37,600 nt of DNA from Planctomycetaceae bacterium (GCA_031278315.1 JAITKS010000347.1:1-37600), one strand, 5' to 3'; shown: positions 17,552 through 27,020, counted from the first letter of the stretch. The notes: generated by a model from the letters alone, not told the origin. Made by a program: numbers and translations.

Positions 17552-18679
17552 TTATCTGCGGCTTTTTAGAATCTCTTTTAATTTTTGTAGAATATAATCA
17601 ATTTCATCAATTGTATTGTCTTCCGAAAAAGTAAATCGGATTGCTTCTTTAGCTTTAATCGAATCAAATCCCAACGCCTTGATAACATGACTCGCCTCAA
17701 CCGCTCCCGCACTACACGCTGATCCCGTTGAACAATAAATTCCATCACGATTAAGCATCAAAACAACTAACTCGCCATCTATTTTGTCAAATCCGATATT
17801 CGCATTGCCCGATAAACGCCGCTCTATATCTCCGTGTACCCTTGCACCGCCGAAACTCAAAATTCCGTCTATAAATTTATTCCGAATTTTTGTAACGTTA
17901 AATTTGTTTTTTCGCGTCTCTACAGTATTTTGCATCGCAATACCTATCCCCGCAATCGCTGCTGTATTTTCCGTTCCCGCTCGATAACCTCGCTCTTGAT
18001 CTCCGCCGTCCATGAACTTGTCAATTTCAACACCCTCCCGAATATAAAGAATACCTACTCCCTTCGCCGCATGTATCTTATGACCCGAAATCGATAATAA
18101 ATCAACCGGTAACGTCCGTAAATCTATCTCAATTTCACTTACCGCTTGAACAGCATCAGTATGAAAAATTAAATCAGCTTTACGGCATATTTCCGCTAAT
18201 TCTGCTATCGGTTGAATCGTTCCGATCTCATTGTTCGCAAACATTATCGTTACAAAACCAGTGCCGGAACAAATCGCTTGACGTAACTTTAACGGATCAA
18301 TAATTCCACTCGACCCTACATCAAGAAATGTAACTTCAAATTGATTTCGAGATAAAAACTCAAGAGATTTCAACACCGCCGGATGCTCAAACGTTGTCGA
18401 AATAATATGATTTTTATTTTTCTTACGGCACATCGCCGCAATACCCTTAATTGCCCAATTGTCTGATTCCGTTCCGCCCGACGTGAAATAAATCTCTCTT
18501 GGACTCGCCCCAATTACATTGGCAACACGTAATCTCGCCTCCTCGATTATTCGTTTAGCTCGTCCTCCAAAATCATGTATCGCTGACGGATTACCAAAAT
18601 CGTCATCAAGCACAGACAACATCGCACTAAGTACACTCGGCGAAATTTTAGTTGCCGCAGCATTATCAGCATAGATCAT
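17552..18679 (-). CDS. cysteine desulfurase (NifS/IscS family)
   Basis: This PLP enzyme removes sulfur from cysteine as an enzyme-bound persulfide for Fe-S clusters or tRNA thiolation. It is 375 residues and starts MIYADNAAATK as in NifS/IscS. Visible residues are H99 (FEHPAV), D175 (HTDAVQA), the PLP lysine K201 (SGHKIHAAKG) and the catalytic C322 in STGSACSAG. The short loop around C322 fits group I enzymes (NifS/IscS) rather than SufS. No iscU or scaffold gene is next to it. The direction is away from gspK by a 96-bp gap, so the two may be co-transcribed. Confidence 0.93.
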   Translation of the reverse strand: MIYADNAAATKISPSVLSAMLSVLDDDFGNPSAIHDFGGRAKRIIEEARLRVANVIGASPREIYFTSGGTESDNWAIKGIAAMCRKKNKNHIISTTFEHPAVLKSLEFLSRNQFEVTFLDVGSSGIIDPLKLRQAICSGTGFVTIMFANNEIGTIQPIAELAEICRKADLIFHTDAVQAVSEIEIDLRTLPVDLLSISGHKIHAAKGVGILYIREGVEIDKFMDGGDQERGYRAGTENTAAIAGIGIAMQNTVETRKNKFNVTKIRNKFIDGILSFGGARVHGDIERRLSGNANIGFDKIDGELVVLMLNRDGIYCSTGSACSAGAVEASHVIKALGFDSIKAKEAIRFTFSEDNTIDEIDYILQKLKEILKSRR

Positions 18680-18775
18680 TTTAATTCGTATTTAGTTCGT
18701 ATATATTTTTTGTAACGAATATTATTTCTATTTGAGAAATCTTTGAAAAAAATAAAAAGATAAACAAACAATAAT

Positions 18776-20560
18776 TTATTTGGCATATTCTGTTACGCCA
18801 AGCGATTCGGCGTTAAATCCTGGACCAAGTTCGGTTAATTCACGTATTCGAATAATTTTAGCAGGCTTATCAATCTCCGACGCATCTAACCAAACCTCTA
18901 ATCGTACCGCCGGCGACTTCTCGTCAAAACGACCTATCACATTCGCCCGAAATACCGCACCCTGCGTGCAAAAATAAGGTTCAAGCCGTTTCAATAATTC
19001 AAAATCTGTAACTATTCCATGCGTATAAATCCAAAACGGATACTTCATGTCATCTTCCGGTATTTTCGTCATATCCGATTCACGTGCTGAAATTATCTCA
19101 TCAATAATATCTGATAGTTGTAATACTGTCTCACTATCCGTTGTCTCTCCGATATTCTTTTGATTTAGAAAAATCTCAAGTACCGGCCGCGATGCCTGAT
19201 TGATATTTATTCGACCAATCGGAGGTGTATCTGAAACGGTTAAATTATCGTAAAGCTCGGGTAAATATTTTGCCATCTCGGTAGGGTCAGTTGAAAAAGG
19301 CGAAACAATCGATCCCGCCGAATTGCTGCCAGATGCCGAATTACTAGAATTACTACCCGCACTGCTGCTATTACTATTACTACTACTGCCTGTACCGCTG
19401 CCGCCCGAAGACGAATTAACATTGCCGCTATTGCTAGACACCGTACCCGTATTACTACTTGTTGGTTGTATAAGTTCAAGCAGAGATTTTATAGTTGCAG
19501 TACTACTTGAACCAGAACCTGAGCCAGAACCTGAACCTGAACTTGAATTTGAACTAGCAGCAGCACCGCTTGAATTTGATACGTTTTCTGTTCCTCCTGA
19601 ACTTTGTTCACGAATCGCAATAATATAGTCAACCCAAGTTTGATCGCTTAATCTCGATTCAAGTTGAGTTCTTAAATCTTCAATATCTTCCTGATTGATA
19701 TTTATTTTCGCCTCACCGTTTGGGCTGCGGTTTGATTCACGGCTATCAAGAGTCAACAACGAAACAAGACCTAAAGGCAACTCACCTGTTTCTATATTTA
19801 ATTCGCTCAATACGGATTCATCAGGTTCGCCTTCGTCTAAAATACCGTTACGGTTCCAATCAACTCCGTAAAGTAGTTTCGGCGTTATTCCTTTGACTAA
19901 CAATAACTCATCAATCGAGTCTGGAATTTTATTTTGCGTATAATACGGCGGTTCGAGTGCAGCGTAATATTCGTCTTCGGCACCGTACTCGCGAGGTTCA
20001 GAATCTTCGTCGCACCAATCTAAAATTGAATCTGCTATTTCCTCTGTCATTCCGGGCAATTGTAATAAAATATTCCGACCGAGTCCGGGATAAATTTGAT
20101 CAATCTGAATTAACCAACGAAGATTCAACTTGCTCGATTCGTCTTCAAGACCATATCTGAAATCATCACCAGCTAAATAACCTTCCGCAGATATTCTTGG
20201 AACAACAATTGAAAAACGTCCTATATTCATTGGGTCGTTAGCGAATTGTGTACGGACAGATAATCCTGCGTCTGAACCGTTCATTGCAATTGAGCCGTCT
20301 GTAACGATGTGTCCGCAAAATTCATTTTCATTATCGTAAATACCGCCGTATTCGGTAATTGTTGTGTCATCGTTCATTAAGAAAAATCGAAGATATTCAA
20401 CACCGCTCTCCGCAATGAGTCGAACCTGACGCTGCCGGAGCGACTGATTCACTCCGCGCTTTTCTGATAACATAAAACGCGAATACGCTAAAACTGATAA
20501 CGACAAAATCGTTATCACAATCAATACAATAACTAAAATTACACCGCGATTTTTAGACAT
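18776..20560 (-). CDS. gspK: type II secretion minor pseudopilin GspK-like, with Ser/Gly/Asn-rich insertion
   Basis: GspK is the large minor pseudopilin thought to cap the type II secretion pseudopilus. The prepilin-like N-terminus (MSKNRG then hydrophobic residues 7-28) is followed by a pilin-like helix and T2SK domain: LPGMTEEIADSILDWCDEDSEP (168-189) and LLVKGITPKLLYGVDWNRNG with a calcium-loop-like DWNRNGILDEGE. A second helix-hairpin-helix-like GRININQASRPVLEIF lies at 449-464. Residues 319-355 and 369-419 are almost only Ser, Gly, Asn, Thr and Ala. I start at 20560 rather than 20608 because AAGGAG sits 8 bases before this ATG. No other gsp genes are in the window. Confidence 0.85.
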   Translation of the reverse strand: MSKNRGVILVIVLIVITILSLSVLAYSRFMLSEKRGVNQSLRQRQVRLIAESGVEYLRFFLMNDDTTITEYGGIYDNENEFCGHIVTDGSIAMNGSDAGLSVRTQFANDPMNIGRFSIVVPRISAEGYLAGDDFRYGLEDESSKLNLRWLIQIDQIYPGLGRNILLQLPGMTEEIADSILDWCDEDSEPREYGAEDEYYAALEPPYYTQNKIPDSIDELLLVKGITPKLLYGVDWNRNGILDEGEPDESVLSELNIETGELPLGLVSLLTLDSRESNRSPNGEAKININQEDIEDLRTQLESRLSDQTWVDYIIAIREQSSGGTENVSNSSGAAASSNSSSGSGSGSGSGSSSTATIKSLLELIQPTSSNTGTVSSNSGNVNSSSGGSGTGSSSNSNSSSAGSNSSNSASGSNSAGSIVSPFSTDPTEMAKYLPELYDNLTVSDTPPIGRININQASRPVLEIFLNQKNIGETTDSETVLQLSDIIDEIISARESDMTKIPEDDMKYPFWIYTHGIVTDFELLKRLEPYFCTQGAVFRANVIGRFDEKSPAVRLEVWLDASEIDKPAKIIRIRELTELGPGFNAESLGVTEYAK

Positions 20561-20608
20561 TAAAATCTCCTTTATAAATTCAGAAAATAACAATGATAAA
20601 TTAAACAC

Positions 20609-21005
20609 GATGAATTATTCTCTGACAACAATTAAAAAATTAGCCTCATAGAGATACAAGACTCTATAGAAACTGTCCGGTTTTATTTTTTGTAACGAAA
20701 AAAGAACAAACGAAAAAATTTGCCGAGACGCAATGCTTTGTGTTTCGACAATTCTTTTCTTGTCGAGTTCTTTTAATTTATAATACACTGTTTATACTTT
20801 TTGGACAATAGCATAATATTTACGGACAATAATTGAATTTCGATATTCTGTACATTGTATTTTTTTATGTTACATTATTTCTGTTTTAATAATTTAATCG
20901 ATTTGTGTGATAGCCGGATATGATTTATTAACTGTTTATACTTATTTTTTCCGGCATATAAGTAAGCGTGCGGTAATTTTTTTATATTATTTTTCGATAC
21001 AAAAA
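20609..21005. other. intergenic region gspK-acpS with a family E repeat fragment
   Basis: Divergent spacer. At about 20690-20755 it holds TTTTTTGTAACGAAAAAA and GAGACGCAATGCTTTGTGTTTCGAC, both related to the repeat at 36355-36414. No gene is seen; promoters of gspK and acpS must lie here but were not resolved. Confidence 0.5.
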
Positions 21006-21389
21006 ATGCGTATTATTGGAATAGGTACTGACATAATCGAATGTGACCGAATCAGCCGGATGCTGCAGCGTCATCTGAATAGTTTTGTACGAATGGTATT
21101 CACTGATACAGAAAATAAATATTGTTCTGAACATAAGAATTCAAACCAACATTATGCCGGCAGATGGGCAGCAAAAGAGGCGGTGATGAAAGCATTGGGA
21201 ACGGGATGGATTACTGGTTTAACATGGACAGATATTGAAATCATAAATCAAATCGGCGGCAAACCAATAATAAAGTTACATAACGGCGCAACGCAAATTG
21301 CCGATAGTCTTGGTATCGATGAAATTCAAATAAGTATAACTCATTGTGAATCGCACGCTGTAGCTTTTGCAATTGCAGTAGGCGAATAA
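21006..21389 (+). CDS. acpS: holo-[acyl-carrier-protein] synthase AcpS
   Basis: AcpS transfers the 4'-phosphopantetheine arm from CoA to a serine of acyl carrier protein, activating fatty-acid synthesis. IGIGTDIIECDRI at the start carries the magnesium-binding Asp, and AGRWAAKEAVMKALGTG is the second signature; the end ISITHCESHAVAFAI is also typical. The frame is open from 20907 but the family start MRIIGIGTDI at 21006 gives a normal 127 residues. It stands alone, convergent with the htrA gene; the hairpin-bearing element at 21433-21643 lies between. Confidence 0.93.
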   Translation: MRIIGIGTDIIECDRISRMLQRHLNSFVRMVFTDTENKYCSEHKNSNQHYAGRWAAKEAVMKALGTGWITGLTWTDIEIINQIGGKPIIKLHNGATQIADSLGIDEIQISITHCESHAVAFAIAVGE

Positions 21390-21432
21390 TATATTTTATT
21401 CTTATTGGGAAATTCTAAAAAATAATTTTATG

Positions 21433-21643
21433 GTAATATATCAATGGAATATTTGTTTCAAATTTTTGGAGTTGGTTATGAATTTTAAAAAAACAAAACC
21501 TTATTACCTTATTATTGAAAAATGATTTTTTAATAAGGTAATAAGGTTTGTATGTGATGGTCTTATTGGCTAATAAGGTTGAAAATAAGGTTAGTTAAAA
21601 ATGAAATTTTGAAACCTTTGATAAAATTTCACTGGTATATTAC
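21433..21643. repeat. family A-type element, copy A4, with a different core
   Basis: The ends GTAATATATCAATGGAATATTT (21433) and the inverted ATTTCACTGGTATATTAC (ending 21643) match family A. The interior lacks the GTCCC modules and instead has the long AAGGTAATAAGG palindrome listed separately plus further TAATAAGG copies. It occupies the gap between the convergent acpS and htrA genes. Confidence 0.65.
21496..21549. terminator. perfect 19-bp inverted repeat between convergent genes
   Basis: AAACCTTATTACCTTATTA (21496-21514) is exactly complementary to TAATAAGGTAATAAGGTTT (21531-21549) with a 16-base loop. As the only long stem between acpS and htrA it could stop transcription from both sides, though it is AT-rich and has no clear U-run. 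It may be simply the core of the repeat element around it. Confidence 0.5.
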
Positions 21644-21652
21644 TAATATTAT

Positions 21653-23278
21653 TTAGATAGACTTTATACTTGTAGGACGTTTTCCTAATTTAACTTTTAT
21701 TTTTTTGATTTCACCATTTCGTATTAACTCAATCGTTTCTGTTTTTCCTGCACTTGATAAAACAGTTAGATGCGATAAGTGTATATGATCTTTTATTTCT
21801 ATATCTCCCCATTTTATTAAGATGTCTCCTCGTTTTATGCCTGCATCTCTTGCTGGTGAGAACGGCGTGAAATCTCGTACTAGTACACCTTTGGGAATAT
21901 CCCATCCCATTGATTGCGCGAAATCTTCCGTTGTTGAAGTCATAATAATTCCTAGCCATCCGTGTTCGACCATACCGTTTTCACGTATTTCAGTGTAAAC
22001 ATGTTTTGCTAACATACTCGGTATCGCAAAGCCGATTCCTTGATTTCCGCCGTTTTGCGAAAAAATTGTCGTGTTGATTCCAATCAATTCACCGTTTAAG
22101 TTCACCAACGGACCGCCGCTGTTACCCGGATTAATTGCCGCATCGGTTTGTAACATCTCATGTGAACGAGAACCGTTCAAATTCGGATTATATCTTTCTG
22201 TTGCGCTAATTATTCCCGAAGTTACCGTGTTACCTAATCCGAATGGATTACCTATTGCAATAACTTGTTCGCCTACATTTATCTTTTGACTGTCGCCCCA
22301 CTCTATGCACAGCGAGCGGGGTAAATCTACACGCAGCACAGCAAGATCAGTATCCAAATCGTAACCTATGATTTCAACATCGTTTGTAATTTGACCATCG
22401 CTGAATTGAACCGATAACAATCTCGCCTTATTTATTACATGTTGATTTGTCAATATATAAGATTTAGAATCTTTAGAATCAACTATTACACCAGTCCCAA
22501 GACCTACTCCAACCATAAATTCACCGCGGCGGGATTGAGTATAAACACGAATCGAAACAACACACGGCGTAACTTTCTTGACTACCCAAGGAAGACGCTG
22601 TTCCGGCGTGCCTATATCAACAAGCAACTTGCGAGCAGCTTCGGCTTTCGCACGTTCTACGCCGCGATTGACAGAATAAACTATATTCTCGGCATACCGC
22701 GGCGTTATCCAAGCTGCTATTATCAAACCGATTACTAACAAAAATAAAAATTTAATTGAAAGATCATCCCGCAATCTTTTCGTATTATTTGTTGATCGTT
22801 TAGTATCGTTTGTTTTCTGATTATCGGTATTGACTCTAGTATCGGCAACGAGAAAGAATTGATTCGGATGTTGTTGGTTATTATTCGCAAAAGGTTGAGT
22901 AAAAGGTTGAGATTGTAATTGAGATTGTGATTGAGATATTGGTATTGATGTTGTTTGCAATGGTGTCGATGAAGAAAATAAAATGTCATTATTAGGATGA
23001 CTAATCGTTGACGGCGTTGATGACGGCGTTGTTGACTGAGTTGGTTGTTGTGTATCGGAGTTAAGTTCGTTAGAATGTTCCGATTGTTTATCGGGTTTGG
23101 CTGACGATGTTGACGATTCGGGTGAAGATAAAACGGAATTAACTGTTGGTGTAGTAGTTTCGGGGATATTATTCAAATCGTTTGTAATTGGATTTGATGA
23201 TAATTTATCCGTTAATTGATCTGCTAATGATTGGTCTGGATTTAAGCCGATATTTAGTTTTATGTCTTGTTTATCCAT
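21653..23278 (-). CDS. membrane-anchored HtrA/DegP-type serine protease with one PDZ domain
   Basis: HtrA proteases degrade or sense misfolded envelope proteins. The 541 residues are: a Ser/Thr/Gln/Asn-rich hydrophilic N-terminal region (1-170), one membrane segment (about 174-191), a trypsin-like domain with H280 (LTNQHVI), D311 (TDLAVL) and S387 (GNSGGPL), and a PDZ domain (about 438-530). The N-terminal region would be cytoplasmic and the protease periplasmic. One PDZ resembles DegS and HhoA/HtrA rather than DegP. The stop lies 10 bp from repeat element A4. No strong ribosome binding site is seen before the ATG. Confidence 0.92.
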   Translation of the reverse strand: MDKQDIKLNIGLNPDQSLADQLTDKLSSNPITNDLNNIPETTTPTVNSVLSSPESSTSSAKPDKQSEHSNELNSDTQQPTQSTTPSSTPSTISHPNNDILFSSSTPLQTTSIPISQSQSQLQSQPFTQPFANNNQQHPNQFFLVADTRVNTDNQKTNDTKRSTNNTKRLRDDLSIKFLFLLVIGLIIAAWITPRYAENIVYSVNRGVERAKAEAARKLLVDIGTPEQRLPWVVKKVTPCVVSIRVYTQSRRGEFMVGVGLGTGVIVDSKDSKSYILTNQHVINKARLLSVQFSDGQITNDVEIIGYDLDTDLAVLRVDLPRSLCIEWGDSQKINVGEQVIAIGNPFGLGNTVTSGIISATERYNPNLNGSRSHEMLQTDAAINPGNSGGPLVNLNGELIGINTTIFSQNGGNQGIGFAIPSMLAKHVYTEIRENGMVEHGWLGIIMTSTTEDFAQSMGWDIPKGVLVRDFTPFSPARDAGIKRGDILIKWGDIEIKDHIHLSHLTVLSSAGKTETIELIRNGEIKKIKVKLGKRPTSIKSI

Positions 23279-23342
23279 AAATATTTATTGTATTGTTGAG
23301 CGGTCTTTTTTTGGGGAAGACAGCGCAGTTTGTTTTATGTTG

Positions 23343-23453
23343 ACGCATCTTACTACGGATTTCGGCGATACAAATTCGTGAAAGGCTGATTTTCCGGTAA
23401 TAATCAGGCAGTGTGAGCCGGCATTCAAGTAAGAGCAGTTGAAAGTAATGGTA
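23343..23453 (+). repeat. family C element, opposite orientation, in htrA-membrane protein gap
   Basis: Reads in the plus direction as CGCATCTTACTACGGATTTCGGCGA, then CTGATTTTCCGGTAATAATCAG (perfect CTGATT/AATCAG stem with a TTCCGGTAAT loop), and ends AGTAAGAGCAGTTGAAA. The orientation matches transcription of the rightward gene at 23936. Confidence 0.7.
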
Positions 23454-23597
23454 ATCGAGTTTACGTTTGTAGGATTACCGTTTAAAAATTAAAAATTTTT
23501 TTGCGTGTTTCGTTGATATAAGTTTGACAAGTCCGCAATTATAATATCAAAATAAATTAGCACAACACGAGTTTAGTGTTTTAGTTTGTACTATAAT

Positions 23598-23719
23598 TTT
23601 CAGCGGGTTTTAAGTGTTATTATTTTAGTTTTTTGGTTTGAGCTGTTTTGTTTATTTATTGGAGCGGGTTGATATATTGCAAAAATAAACCTTTATTCTT
23701 TTGCCGGCTCTGTACGCAT
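23598..23719 (-). repeat. degenerate family C element in htrA-membrane protein gap
   Basis: Plus-strand boxes TTTTCAGCGGG, TTTTTTGGTTTGAGCTG, TTTGTTTATTTATTGGAGC, and TTGCCGGCTCTGTACGCATG match the family in order, in the ribosomal-cluster orientation. The rest of the 657-bp gap shows no gene. Confidence 0.4.
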
Positions 23720-23935
23720 GGTAATTGATAAAAAAATAATTATAGTATTTCTACAACAATATATTTTGTAATATTTTTGTGAATCATTCCGTATTTATAA
23801 TTTTGTTTTTTCGGCAAGACAGCCGGCGGCGGTAAATTGAAATTTAGTGTGCGGTTAGTTGAAGGTTTTATTTAGATAATTTAAGCAAAGTAATCAAAAG
23901 TTATTGAAATTAAAGTTGTACGAGCGGTTTAATAT

Positions 23936-25918
23936 ATGTTATTAAAAATGATTAAGTCTAATATCGGCGATAAGATTTATTCGAGGTTGCCTGATTTTTT
24001 TGAAGTATTAATATTATTTTTTGTTTTTTGCGTATTGGGAGGCACGCCGATACCGGATGTGAATGAGCCGTATTATATTGGTAAGGCGATTCATTTTTGG
24101 AATCCTGATTGGGTGTTGGATGATACGTTTCTTGAATCGCGTGATTCTCATTTAACGTTTTATTTTCTTTTTGGTTGGTTTTCGTTTTTTTTATCGCCGT
24201 ATTGGATGGCGGTAACAGGGCGATTTTTAACTTGGTTTCTTTTAGCGTTAGCGTGGAGGCGGTTATGTTTTACGATTTTACGAGTACGATGGGTATCGGT
24301 TCCGTGCGGTCTTGCGATGGCTTATTATGTTTCGGGATTTAACATGGCGGGTGAGTGGATTATTGGCGGTGTAGAGGGCAAGTCATTTGCGTTTCCGTTT
24401 GTTTTATTTGGGATTGCGGAGTTGGTGCGGGGGCGTTGGGACCGCGTGTGGATTTTTTTAGGAATTGCATCTGCGTTTCATGTGTTGGTTGGGGGATGGT
24501 CGGTGATTGCGGTTATTATTGTGCATATTTTGTGTAGGAAGCGTCCGAATTATCATTACATGATTATAGGAGGATTAGCCGCATTACCAGGGATGATTCC
24601 AGGACTGCTTTTAGATTACGGAACTGTTGGAGACATCGTTCAAGAATCGCATCGAATTTATGTTTTCGAGCGTTTGAGTCATCATCTTGTTCCGTATAAA
24701 TTTATGTGGACTCGGATTCTGCGGTTTCTATTATTAACGATTTTGTGGATAACTTGTTGTCGATTTATGCCGCATGGCAGCGGGAGGCAAAGACGATTTG
24801 ATTTTTTCGTTTGGGGAACAATTATTATTTCTTTGATCGGGTTTATTTTGGCATATACCGTGCAATCGAGTGAATCTATATCGGCGACTGTTTTACGGTT
24901 TTATTGGTTTAGGATGTCTGATGTTGCTGTACCGATGGGGGTAGCGATAGGGGCAATGTTTAGATTATTGAGATTAACTAATCTGTTGAGACATAATGCG
25001 TTTCGTTTGCCGACCGTGTGTGAATTGATAATTGCGGTAACGGTTTCGGTTATGATATTTCTAATTGCTGATTATTTATTATTCGGCGGTATGATGTTTT
25101 CTTGGACGGTTGAATCGGACATTGCGGTTGCGTGGTGTATTTCTGTTTTAATATGCCGATTGATCTTGTATTTGATTAACGAATGTAAAATTGAAAAGAG
25201 AATATTGAGTTTTATTGATTCATCTAATTTGGTAGTGAGAATCGGAAGGATAACTCAAAGAGACGGCGAGCATTCAGGTTTTTCAATTGGCAAAATTGCA
25301 AAGGGTGAGGAGTATGCAAGTATAAGTAATTTGAAAATTTGGAAAGGTGTTATTTATGTAGTGATTTTAATTTATGCGCCGTTTGTGGTTTTTATGGATT
25401 TAGCTGATTCAAGAACGCGATTTTCGTTTCCAAAATCTGAATCGAAAGTACCGATGCAGGCGTACAAGTGGCGCGAAGTGTGTAATTGGATTGCGGACGA
25501 ATCGAATACATCAAGGTTATCTAAATTTTTTATTCCGTATGACAGTGTAACATTTAAGTGGTATGCGAATCGCAGTAATGTTGCGGTGTGGAAAGAAGTA
25601 CCGCAAGATGCAAAATCGTTAATTCAGTGGGCGGAATCGATAGAAGAGTTATATGGAATTTCAAAAAGAATGAGTAATTCGGAAAGTCATAATGGCCGTA
25701 ATGGTAAAAATTCAGAATTGATTTTAAACAAGATATCGAAAAAACCATTTGCTCAAATGTTATCTCAAAAGACTCCAGAGGAAATGAGAGTTTTACAAGA
25801 AAAATATAAATTTAATTATATTCTTGCGCCTTTGTTACCGGACATATCGAAGCGTTTCGGATATAAAATAGTTTATAAAAATTCAGAATATTGTGTCTAT
25901 AAAGTTGAAAATAAATAG
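23936..25918 (+). CDS. large multi-pass membrane protein, DUF6798-like
   Basis: The 660-residue protein has a short cytoplasmic start, then about ten hydrophobic segments (for example residues 23-40, 72-95, 150-200, 215-230, 258-275, 290-310, 345-400 and 475-495), and a soluble C-terminal part. Early loops contain DVNEPYYIGKAIHFWNPDW and FLESRDSHLTFY. The C-terminal part has WREVCNWIADES, then KWYANRSNVAVWKEVPQDA, a pattern I associate with planctomycete DUF6798 proteins, which resemble membrane glycosyltransferases of the GT-C type. That assignment is from memory of the family. The function is unknown. It is a single gene with no clear ribosome binding site. Confidence 0.75.
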   Translation: MLLKMIKSNIGDKIYSRLPDFFEVLILFFVFCVLGGTPIPDVNEPYYIGKAIHFWNPDWVLDDTFLESRDSHLTFYFLFGWFSFFLSPYWMAVTGRFLTWFLLALAWRRLCFTILRVRWVSVPCGLAMAYYVSGFNMAGEWIIGGVEGKSFAFPFVLFGIAELVRGRWDRVWIFLGIASAFHVLVGGWSVIAVIIVHILCRKRPNYHYMIIGGLAALPGMIPGLLLDYGTVGDIVQESHRIYVFERLSHHLVPYKFMWTRILRFLLLTILWITCCRFMPHGSGRQRRFDFFVWGTIIISLIGFILAYTVQSSESISATVLRFYWFRMSDVAVPMGVAIGAMFRLLRLTNLLRHNAFRLPTVCELIIAVTVSVMIFLIADYLLFGGMMFSWTVESDIAVAWCISVLICRLILYLINECKIEKRILSFIDSSNLVVRIGRITQRDGEHSGFSIGKIAKGEEYASISNLKIWKGVIYVVILIYAPFVVFMDLADSRTRFSFPKSESKVPMQAYKWREVCNWIADESNTSRLSKFFIPYDSVTFKWYANRSNVAVWKEVPQDAKSLIQWAESIEELYGISKRMSNSESHNGRNGKNSELILNKISKKPFAQMLSQKTPEEMRVLQEKYKFNYILAPLLPDISKRFGYKIVYKNSEYCVYKVENK

Positions 25919-26134
25919 GACTCTTAAAAATATGCCGGATTACTTTACGGAATAATATTGACATCGATTTAATGGGGTTACTTGAATCGTCATTTAATTT
26001 ATGTATGATATTTAATTATTGTGGACTGTTTGATTTTTTTGATTATGTCGAATTGAAAAAAATTACGGTCTTTTGACAAACGGATATGAAACGTTAAAAA
26101 CAAAATTTAACAAGGTTTTAGGAATAAAAAAAGT

Positions 26135-26485
26135 ATGAGTGAGTTTCCTTTCAGTGTAGAGAGTATTTTGGAGCAGTGCGGCGGTAATGCGGCGGTAGCT
26201 TTAGAGGTTTTGAAGGAACTAATGAATCAAGTACCTGCTGACGAAACCGAGATGCAAAGCGGTTTTGATAGTAATACGCTAATAACAACGAGTAAAGCTG
26301 CTCACAGATTAAAGGGAACAGCAGGTGTTTTGGGAGCAGATAAGTTACATGCTCTATGTGCAGCTCTAGAAATCGCTGCGAAAGAAGAACGTTTTGATGA
26401 CGCAAAGAAAATCTTTGACGAATTAAAAACGGAATCAAAACGGTGTATTGATTATGTTCCTATTGTGCAGCAAAAATTACAATAG
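26135..26485 (+). CDS. HPt (histidine phosphotransfer) domain protein
   Basis: HPt proteins relay phosphate between response-regulator receiver domains in phosphorelays. The 116-residue protein is a single helical HPt domain: the phosphorylatable histidine is H57 in AAHRLKGTAGVLGA, followed by LHALCAALEIAAKEERFDDA. No kinase or receiver gene is adjacent, though a CheX-like phosphatase gene is 1.5 kb away. AGGA is upstream of the ATG at a long distance. The gene is followed within 70 bp by repeat element A2. Confidence 0.85.
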   Translation: MSEFPFSVESILEQCGGNAAVALEVLKELMNQVPADETEMQSGFDSNTLITTSKAAHRLKGTAGVLGADKLHALCAALEIAAKEERFDDAKKIFDELKTESKRCIDYVPIVQQKLQ

Positions 26486-26547
26486 AGGACAATTGTATCA
26501 GTGGATTTTATTTAATTTAAAATTCAAGATTTAAGATTTAAGATTTA

Positions 26548-26716
26548 GTAATATATCAGTGGAATAATTGTTTTTCAAATTTTTTGTAATTTCTAAACAC
26601 GAAAAAGAGCTAACTATCAAGAAGTCCCGCTAGGGACTTAACAGGTATGTGATTGATAATTTAAAATTCGTAAACAACCAAAAAAACGAAAAAAAATTAT
26701 TCCACTGATATATTAC
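26548..26716. repeat. family A MITE-like element, copy A2 (169 bp, minimal form)
   Basis: Perfectly inverted ends GTAATATATCAGTGGAATAATT (26548) and AATTATTCCACTGATATATTAC (ending 26716). It has only one small GTCCCGCTAGGGAC hairpin (26632-26645). Flanking strings (AACTATCAAGAAGTCCCGC, AACAACCAAAAAAACGAAA) are identical to those in A1, so it is an internal-deletion or single-module form. Confidence 0.85.
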
Positions 26717-26747
26717 AAATCTTAAATTTTGAATCTTAAATCTTGAA

Positions 26748-27020
26748 TTATGCCCCATCATCTTTTGTATTTTTTTGTTTTTCTTTATCAAGTTCTTTTT
26801 GAATGTCGGGGGGCAATTTTATTCCGTCCATGCGGTTATTTTTGTAATTCCATGTCGATTTGATTTGATCGATGGTAGGATTAATTGCGCTATATCTTTC
26901 ATATCCATTAAATTGTACTCCAGTGATTATAGCATTTGTGAAATCAGTACCTGTTAAATCAACACTTTCAAATTTACAATTAGATAAATTTTGATTAGAC
27001 CTTTTCTCTAACTTGATCAC
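26748..27020 (-). CDS. short pentapeptide-repeat protein or remnant (90 aa)
   Basis: Residues 10-38 (NLSNCKFESVDLTGTDFTNA and on) follow the A(D/N)Lxx pentapeptide pattern that folds into a right-handed beta helix. The remainder is hydrophilic with PPDIQKELDKEKQKN at the end. The start is GTG at 27020 and no ribosome binding site is apparent. Only about five pentapeptides are present, few for a functional protein, so a truncated remnant is plausible. A 16-bp inverted repeat overlaps its first codons. Confidence 0.55.
   Translation of the reverse strand: MIKLEKRSNQNLSNCKFESVDLTGTDFTNAIITGVQFNGYERYSAINPTIDQIKSTWNYKNNRMDGIKLPPDIQKELDKEKQKNTKDDGA

Noticed and set aside
19323-19628. 101-codon plus-strand frame with Leu/Pro/Glu repeats
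   Set aside because: It is the antisense of the Ser/Gly/Asn block of gspK.
20907-21005. 33-residue N-terminal extension of AcpS
   Set aside because: The extension is not found in the family and the ATG at 21006 gives the exact family start.
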